A stretch of 10,099 nt of DNA from contig JAKASS010000021.1 in the NCBI GenBank assembly GCA_021818905.1, forward strand, positions 1 to 10,099, in the 5' to 3' direction. Position 1 is the first letter of the stretch. Each line of letters begins with the position of its first letter. The position numbers and the translations under genes are program-made. The notes under the pieces were generated by a model. That model ran no database searches and was not told the DNA's origin. It saw only the letters and a program-made list of their open reading frames with translations. Shown here piece by piece: positions 6,848 to 10,099 of this stretch. The DNA is from Nanobdellota archaeon (GTDB taxonomy: Archaea > Nanobdellota > Nanobdellia > Parvarchaeales > Parvarchaeaceae).

Positions 6848-7063
6848 ATTATTATCCTAATAACTATAAGCGCTACAAGAATTAATAGGTTTTAAAATTA
6901 ACTGCATATGAAACAAAAACGTAGTATTCACTGTCCATCCTGGTAATACTTTGTATCCCCCATAAAGTATCTGTTACGAATCGATAAAAATATATCGCGG
7001 GAAAACAAACGTTACAACTGCTGTCCGCCGTGTATCAGGTTTTTATGAGTTCATACATAAACC
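6848..7063. other. AT-rich non-coding stretch
   Basis: No open frame longer than about a dozen codons makes sense here. It holds a 7-bp inverted repeat (ATACTTT 6946-6952 with AAAGTAT 6964-6970, 11-base loop), a competing 6-bp pairing (AGTATT upstream with AATACT at 6945-6950), and the 13-mer AAATATATCGCGG at 6988-7000 that recurs at 8729-8741. Otherwise I see nothing. Confidence 0.4.
6988..7000 (+). repeat. 13-bp direct repeat, left copy
   Basis: AAATATATCGCGG occurs here and at 8729-8741, both in non-coding sequence flanking the second ATPase gene. The two copies are 1741 bases apart in the same orientation. It could be a shared regulatory site or the footprint of an insertion; a chance match is possible. 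Confidence 0.4.
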
Positions 7064-7076
7064 CACCATAATCATA

Positions 7077-7227
7077 TTATAATATTACTTTAGTGGATTT
7101 ATAGGGATCGACCTCTGCGGAAGCTCGCATGGCTAAATATGACGAGTGTCGCCTAGCCGTAGGTCATCATGTACCCGTGGGTAGACCAGGACTTGCCCCC
7201 ATTTGCCTTCTGCGGACCGTGTGGTAA
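7077..7227 (+). other. GC-richer, possibly structured island with its own TATA box (candidate non-coding RNA or small gene remnant)
   Basis: TTATAATA at 7077-7084 is followed after about 20 bases by GGG at 7104 and then by about 120 bases clearly richer in G and C than the surroundings. Two consecutive hairpins can be drawn: 7129-7135 with 7154-7160 (7 pairs including one G-U, with an inner GAC/GTC stem), and GGTC-(6-base bulge)-TACC at 7162-7175 with GGTAGACC at 7180-7187, closed by a CGTG loop. This suits a small structured RNA. A competing reading is a 32-codon open frame at 7129-7227 (MAKYDECRLAVGHHVP...), preceded in another frame by FIGIDLCGSSHG, which faintly recalls the start of DUF429 proteins, so a decayed gene is also possible. 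No known RNA family is recognised. Confidence 0.33.
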
Positions 7228-7281
7228 CATATAATTGCGCGTGGATATATAACCTACCGCAAACAAAAGCGGGGGCTGAGA

Positions 7282-8499
7282 TTATTTTGCATCAAGAAGC
7301 CATTTCCACAATGGGATAATAGATATTTTTTTATCTTTAAGCATGATTTCATCTTCCTGGTTATAGGTCAATATAATTCCTGTGTTCAATGAAAATTTAT
7401 TCATGGCCTCCTCCAGACCGTCAAATTCCCTTCCTTTATTTTCATCGTTTAATTCGTAACAGGCCTGTATGGCGGAGATTATTTTATTTTTTTCTCTTAC
7501 AAGAAAATCGCATTCCTTCTTTCCCCTAAAATAGAATAAGTTTTTGTGGTTCCTCCTCAAACCAAGAAAAACCATATTTTCTAGTAGTCTGCCTTTGTCT
7601 TCCGAATTAGAGATTGAGTTGGCGAGTGTTAGACCGTTGTCGATTGAATATACTTTTTTGGGGTTGCTCACTTGTTTTCTTAAAGAATAATCAAATTTCG
7701 GGATTGTAAAAATAAGATAGCTGTCCTCTAAATAAGAAACAAATGAAACGGCGGTATTGGTAGAGCCCAAATCGAATAGTTTACGAAGGCCGTTATAAGT
7801 GAATTCCCTGCCGATGCTGGATAGCAGATAAACTGCCATTTTTGTAAAGACCCGCTGGTTTCTTATCTTATATCTGGCCAGTATGTCCCTTGATATTATA
7901 TCGTTAAGAAGCGTAGTCAATATAGTATTGTCGCCGAATCTTAAATACTCTGGAAAACCACCCTCGTTGAAATATTCGGCGAACGAGCGCGGAGAGGCCG
8001 CTAACTTTTTAAAATCCAAAAACTCCTTAAATGAGAATGGAAATAGCTCGTATATCAAGTTCCTTCCGGTGAGTTTAGTACCAAATTCTTTGCTCAATAA
8101 CGCGGCATTAGAGCCGGTAATTATGAATCTTTTCCCTTCGTCTAATTTACTCCTTATGAACACTTCCCAATCGCTTACGTTCTGGATCTCATCAAATACA
8201 TAATAGTCGGTTTCGCCGAACATTTCTTTTAGAACGTCGTCCAATTTGACTAGGTCCTGTGCATCGATCCCTTTGACCCGGGGGTCTTCAAAATTAAAAT
8301 AATAAAATCTGTCCAATTTTTTAGATGCTTGCATGGCCAACGTACTCTTGCCACTCCTGCGTATACCAGAAATTATCAGGGCAAAACCCCCCTTAAAACT
8401 TATTCTATCCAGCAATTCTCTTTTTATGCCATAATCGAAATTTTTAATGTTGGCTGCCTGGCTTTTCGCGACTTCTCCCAAAGTGCTTTTAAGTATCAT
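7282..8499 (-). CDS. AAA ATPase with DUF4143-type C-terminus (COG1373 family), copy 2
   Basis: I take the ATG at 8499, giving 405 residues. An in-frame ATG at 8556 would give 424, but the extra 19 codons overlap the TATA box (8521-8530) and promoter repeats. Walker A is GIRRSGKST (45-53) and Walker B is YYVFDEIQN (99-107, Asp103-Glu104), followed by the sensor strand FIITGSNA. LTGRNLIYELFPFSFKEFL is the family linker. A winged-helix-like region follows, then ENMVFLGL, KECDFLV (Asp331) and IQACY (Gln345), the outline of a PD-(D/E)xK nuclease fold whose ExK is replaced by Gln-Ala-Cys. It ends PLWKWLLDAK. It has the same architecture as the ATPase at 3919-5193, yet is divergent in sequence throughout, so the two are old paralogues, not a recent duplication. 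It stands alone as a single-gene unit. Confidence 0.92.
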   Translation of the reverse strand: MILKSTLGEVAKSQAANIKNFDYGIKRELLDRISFKGGFALIISGIRRSGKSTLAMQASKKLDRFYYFNFEDPRVKGIDAQDLVKLDDVLKEMFGETDYYVFDEIQNVSDWEVFIRSKLDEGKRFIITGSNAALLSKEFGTKLTGRNLIYELFPFSFKEFLDFKKLAASPRSFAEYFNEGGFPEYLRFGDNTILTTLLNDIISRDILARYKIRNQRVFTKMAVYLLSSIGREFTYNGLRKLFDLGSTNTAVSFVSYLEDSYLIFTIPKFDYSLRKQVSNPKKVYSIDNGLTLANSISNSEDKGRLLENMVFLGLRRNHKNLFYFRGKKECDFLVREKNKIISAIQACYELNDENKGREFDGLEEAMNKFSLNTGIILTYNQEDEIMLKDKKISIIPLWKWLLDAK

Positions 8500-8500
8500 A

Positions 8501-8539
8501 ATAAATGTGTGCATTAATAGTATATAAATATGTGCATTA
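8501..8539 (-). promoter_or_regulatory. Promoter and paired direct repeats of ATPase copy 2
   Basis: The minus-strand TATA box TATTTATATA (8521-8530) lies 22-31 bases before the ATG at 8499, predicting a leaderless transcript. Two 16-base direct repeats, 8501-8516 and 8524-8539 (ATAAATRTGTGCATTA, 15 of 16 identical, 23-base period), cover the TATA box and the region between it and the start. This resembles the repeat-bracketed promoter of the other ATPase, but the repeated sequence is different. A binding protein acting as repressor is inferred. Confidence 0.55.
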
Positions 8540-8728
8540 CTAATATGCGGTTGCATAACTCATTAATAGAATAGCCGTCTTTATGAGGATATGGCGTCTA
8601 ATATCGCTAAACCGAGATCGATAAGAAGTGGAAGGGGGCGATCCTTACAACAAGGTGATATCCCGTGGTGAAAGACTGTCGCCTCCAGAAATGTGGGGCA
8701 GTGATAGGTGATATAGTCGACTGGAAGC

Positions 8729-8741
8729 AAATATATCGCGG
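8729..8741 (+). repeat. 13-bp direct repeat, right copy
   Basis: AAATATATCGCGG, identical to 6988-7000 and in the same orientation. It lies just beyond the T-run that follows the glycosyltransferase stop. Confidence 0.4.
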
Positions 8742-8744
8742 TAC

Positions 8745-8749
8745 AAAAA
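8745..8749 (-). terminator. Oligo-T terminator after the glycosyltransferase gene
   Basis: On the minus strand TTTTT begins eight bases after the TGA stop of the gene ending at 8758, matching simple archaeal T-run termination. Confidence 0.4.
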
Positions 8750-8757
8750 TGGTTTAA

Positions 8758-9516
8758 TCAGGGCTTTGTCTTCCTTTTCCTTACCGGTTCATAATTTCTT
8801 TTTACTCTCTTGAAAAGGTGCGCGCGAATCTCGCTTTCAGCGTAAAGCAAGGACATTCCTATGACCCCCAGGTCTTCGACTCTCCTGTAAGATACTAGGA
8901 CTTTTTCTTTTATTCTTTTGAACTTTCCAAACCTACGTAACCTACGGAAGTATTCTACGTCTTCGCCCACATTGATATTTTCATTGAAACGACCGGCTTT
9001 TCTAATGCACTCCGACCTGCAAAAAACGCACCCGGTTGCTTCTGGGAAACCTGTTAAAAATGAGACTCTTTTTCTAGCATTGACCATCGAATTTACGATT
9101 CTGAATTTAGTCAGGTTACCTCGCTTTATGTCTCTCGGGTTTATTAGCTGAATTGGTTCTAGCGCGGCTATCTTTTTGTCCTTGTCATTCGAAAAGGTCT
9201 CGACAACTGTCTGGAATAGCCTGCTGGAAGAAAGCACAAAATCCGCGTCTATAAAGGCGATGATGTCTCCCCTGACTTTTTTTAACCCTGCATTTTTTGC
9301 CGCGGCTATGTTGCCTTTTGGAACGTACAAAACCATAGCTTTGTATTTAAGAAATATTCTTTTTGTCTTGTCCTTAGATCCAGAATCGATCCCTATTATT
9401 TCATAGCGCCCGTAGGTCTGGTTTTTTATCGAGTCCAAAAGATCTTCCAGATAACCTTCCTCTTCGTAAGCTGGTATCACTACAGAAATAAGCGGTTCAT
9501 CGCGGGGCGGTATCAT
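8758..9516 (-). CDS. Family 2 (GT-A fold) glycosyltransferase
   Basis: The product has 252 residues and should transfer a sugar from a nucleotide-sugar donor to an unknown acceptor. The N-terminus ISVVIPAYEEEGYLEDLLDS (10-29) is the first Rossmann-like strand and helix of GT2 enzymes; IIGIDSGSKDKT (40-51) is the second conserved segment; AFIDADFVL contains the metal-binding DxD as Asp90-Ala-Asp92; and NVGEDVEYFRRLRRFG supplies the acidic motif expected near the acceptor site. The C-terminus lacks a membrane helix and ends in a strongly basic tail (KRKTKP), so the protein is probably soluble or loosely attached to the inner membrane face. The start ATG overlaps the stop of the upstream AbiEi-like gene as ATGA, so the two are co-translated. 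No other glycan genes are in view. Confidence 0.94.
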   Translation of the reverse strand: MIPPRDEPLISVVIPAYEEEGYLEDLLDSIKNQTYGRYEIIGIDSGSKDKTKRIFLKYKAMVLYVPKGNIAAAKNAGLKKVRGDIIAFIDADFVLSSSRLFQTVVETFSNDKDKKIAALEPIQLINPRDIKRGNLTKFRIVNSMVNARKRVSFLTGFPEATGCVFCRSECIRKAGRFNENINVGEDVEYFRRLRRFGKFKRIKEKVLVSYRRVEDLGVIGMSLLYAESEIRAHLFKRVKRNYEPVRKRKTKP

Positions 9517-10099
9517 TTTTCCAATATTTTCTTGACTCTGTTTTTTAATGGCTGATCGACTTTTCTTAAATAAACATCCAGCCTGTTTTTGTTTATTTTT
9601 TTAATCATCTTATCCAAAGCGTTTTTGGGGACTGCGATCCTGAAATACGCAAAGTCTATAAGAGTTTTTTCTACGTCTGAAACTGGTAAAAATGCATCGG
9701 CTGTCCTCTTGATCTCATAACCAAAGAACATTCTCTTGTTTATCCTTCTTATGAGGATGTTCCTACCTAAAATGCTCCTTAAGCCCGTCCTGACTTTTCG
9801 CGTGGTTATTATGACCAGATTAGTCTCCTGCTCCCATAAATCATGTAGAGACAAGGCTTCCTGTAATCCGTAATAAAACGGCTCAAAAAGAAAACCTATG
9901 CCGTCCAGATCCTCCTTAAAAGAGTAGTAGCCCCTCTTTAGTCTTATTATTTCCGACCTCTTTTTCATTTGGCAAAGCATCAGTCGAACGTAGTCTTTAT
10001 TTGCGCCCCACTGTTTTAGAAATCTTTCGGCATCCCCGATGGTAAAATAATTTCTATTCTTAAAGTGTTCTCTAAAAGACCTTAAGTATTTTGTTTTGC
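9513..10099 (-). CDS. AbiEi-like winged-helix protein (antitoxin/regulator family), 5' end beyond the window
   Basis: The frame stays open from the stop at 9513 to the window edge, giving at least 194 residues; the ATG at 9980 is internal, because codons upstream of it continue a typical domain (YFTIGDAERFLKQWGANKDY). That stretch through MKKRSEIIRLKRGYYS is the N-terminal winged helix of AbiEi proteins, which bind DNA repeats upstream of their own operon. It is followed by the family's C-terminal region: YYGLQEALSLHDLWEQ, LVIITTRKVRTG, MFFGYEI and VSDVEKTLIDFAYF. AbiEi is usually the antitoxin for the AbiEii nucleotidyltransferase toxin encoded directly downstream. Here the downstream overlapping gene is instead a glycosyltransferase. 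The true start, and whether a toxin gene lies nearby, cannot be seen. Confidence 0.85.
   Translation of the reverse strand, partial: KTKYLRSFREHFKNRNYFTIGDAERFLKQWGANKDYVRLMLCQMKKRSEIIRLKRGYYSFKEDLDGIGFLFEPFYYGLQEALSLHDLWEQETNLVIITTRKVRTGLRSILGRNILIRRINKRMFFGYEIKRTADAFLPVSDVEKTLIDFAYFRIAVPKNALDKMIKKINKNRLDVYLRKVDQPLKNRVKKILEK

Larger units (their letters stand above)
8560..8757. other. Non-coding gap between the ATPase copy 2 promoter and the glycosyltransferase
   Basis: Only short open frames exist, for example 28 codons from the ATG at 8590 and 30 codons from the GTG at 8664 to the stop at 8756. Neither resembles a known protein. The sequence has GC-rich patches (GGAAGGGGGCGATCC, TGTCGCCTCC) unlike the AT-rich promoter beside it, so a decayed gene or small RNA is possible, but I cannot draw a convincing fold. 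Confidence 0.3.

Noticed and set aside
7129-7227. A tRNA in the structured island
   Set aside because: A partial A-box-like TAGCCGTAGG exists, but there is no B-box, no acceptor stem and no seven-base anticodon loop.
8500-8556. Upstream ATG at 8556 as start of the second ATPase
   Set aside because: The extra 19 codons coincide with the TATA box and the direct repeats, and the resulting peptide has no counterpart in the family.
8640-8725. A C/D-box guide RNA suggested by several TGATA and CTG words
   Set aside because: The words do not match the RTGATGA and CTGA consensus at guide-RNA spacing, and no terminal stem forms.
9513-9980. A complete 155-residue gene starting at the ATG at 9980
   Set aside because: The frame is open upstream to the window edge and encodes the first part of the winged helix, so this ATG is internal.
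1-10099. CRISPR arrays, transposases or rRNA
   Set aside because: No regularly spaced repeats, no transposase-like frames and no ribosomal RNA signatures were seen on either strand.

Overview
The window reads as archaeal. Most start codons sit about 22-31 bases downstream of a TATA-like box with almost no leader, genes are tightly packed, ATA is a frequent isoleucine codon, and the accessory genes (AAA ATPases with a DUF4143-type C-terminus, an AbiEi-like regulator, a propeller/LamG surface-protein remnant) are common in archaea. Small, compact genes suggest a DPANN lineage such as Micrarchaeota (ARMAN-like). That placement is inference; no rRNA or other phylogenetic marker is present except cysteinyl-tRNA synthetase.

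Layout. Positions 1-211 hold the edge of one gene, with two competing readings on opposite strands, and a perfect 13-bp inverted repeat that could hide a Shine-Dalgarno sequence. 212-925 (-) encodes a four-helix membrane protein with a cysteine-bearing outer loop. A 59-bp divergent promoter separates it from cysS (985-2382, +), which overlaps a small helical protein of unknown function (2372-2866, +). 2931-3833 (+) encodes a probable member of the TIKI/TraB/EreA/ChaN-like superfamily. 3919-5193 (-) encodes an AAA ATPase of the COG1373 type whose promoter carries three copies of a TGTATCAGT box. 5194-5905 is that promoter plus the broken remnant of a surface protein (YVTN-like propeller followed by the start of a LamG domain). 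5906-6319 (+) and 6338-6847 (-) are convergent genes without a recognised function, one soluble and one with two membrane helices. 6848-7281 is a 434-base gap containing a GC-richer, possibly structured island. 7282-8499 (-) encodes a second COG1373-type ATPase with a different pair of promoter repeats. 8500-8757 is its promoter plus unexplained sequence. 8758-9516 (-) is a family 2 glycosyltransferase, coupled by ATGA overlap to an AbiEi-like winged-helix protein that runs off the right edge (9513 to beyond 10099).

How the parts may work together. cysS is housekeeping; the rest looks accessory. The two ATPases share architecture, the C-terminal PLWKWLLD sequence, the spacing of TATA box to start codon, and repeats placed where a repressor would bind, but the repeat sequences differ. 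This suggests two independent, locally controlled copies of one kind of module. The AbiEi-like gene, normally the antitoxin of an AbiEii nucleotidyltransferase, is here coupled to a glycosyltransferase instead. I see no tRNA, rRNA, CRISPR array or transposase. No single undescribed system stands out beyond doubt; the strongest leads are the two repeat-controlled ATPases, the AbiEi/glycosyltransferase pair and the possible start-site-masking hairpin.
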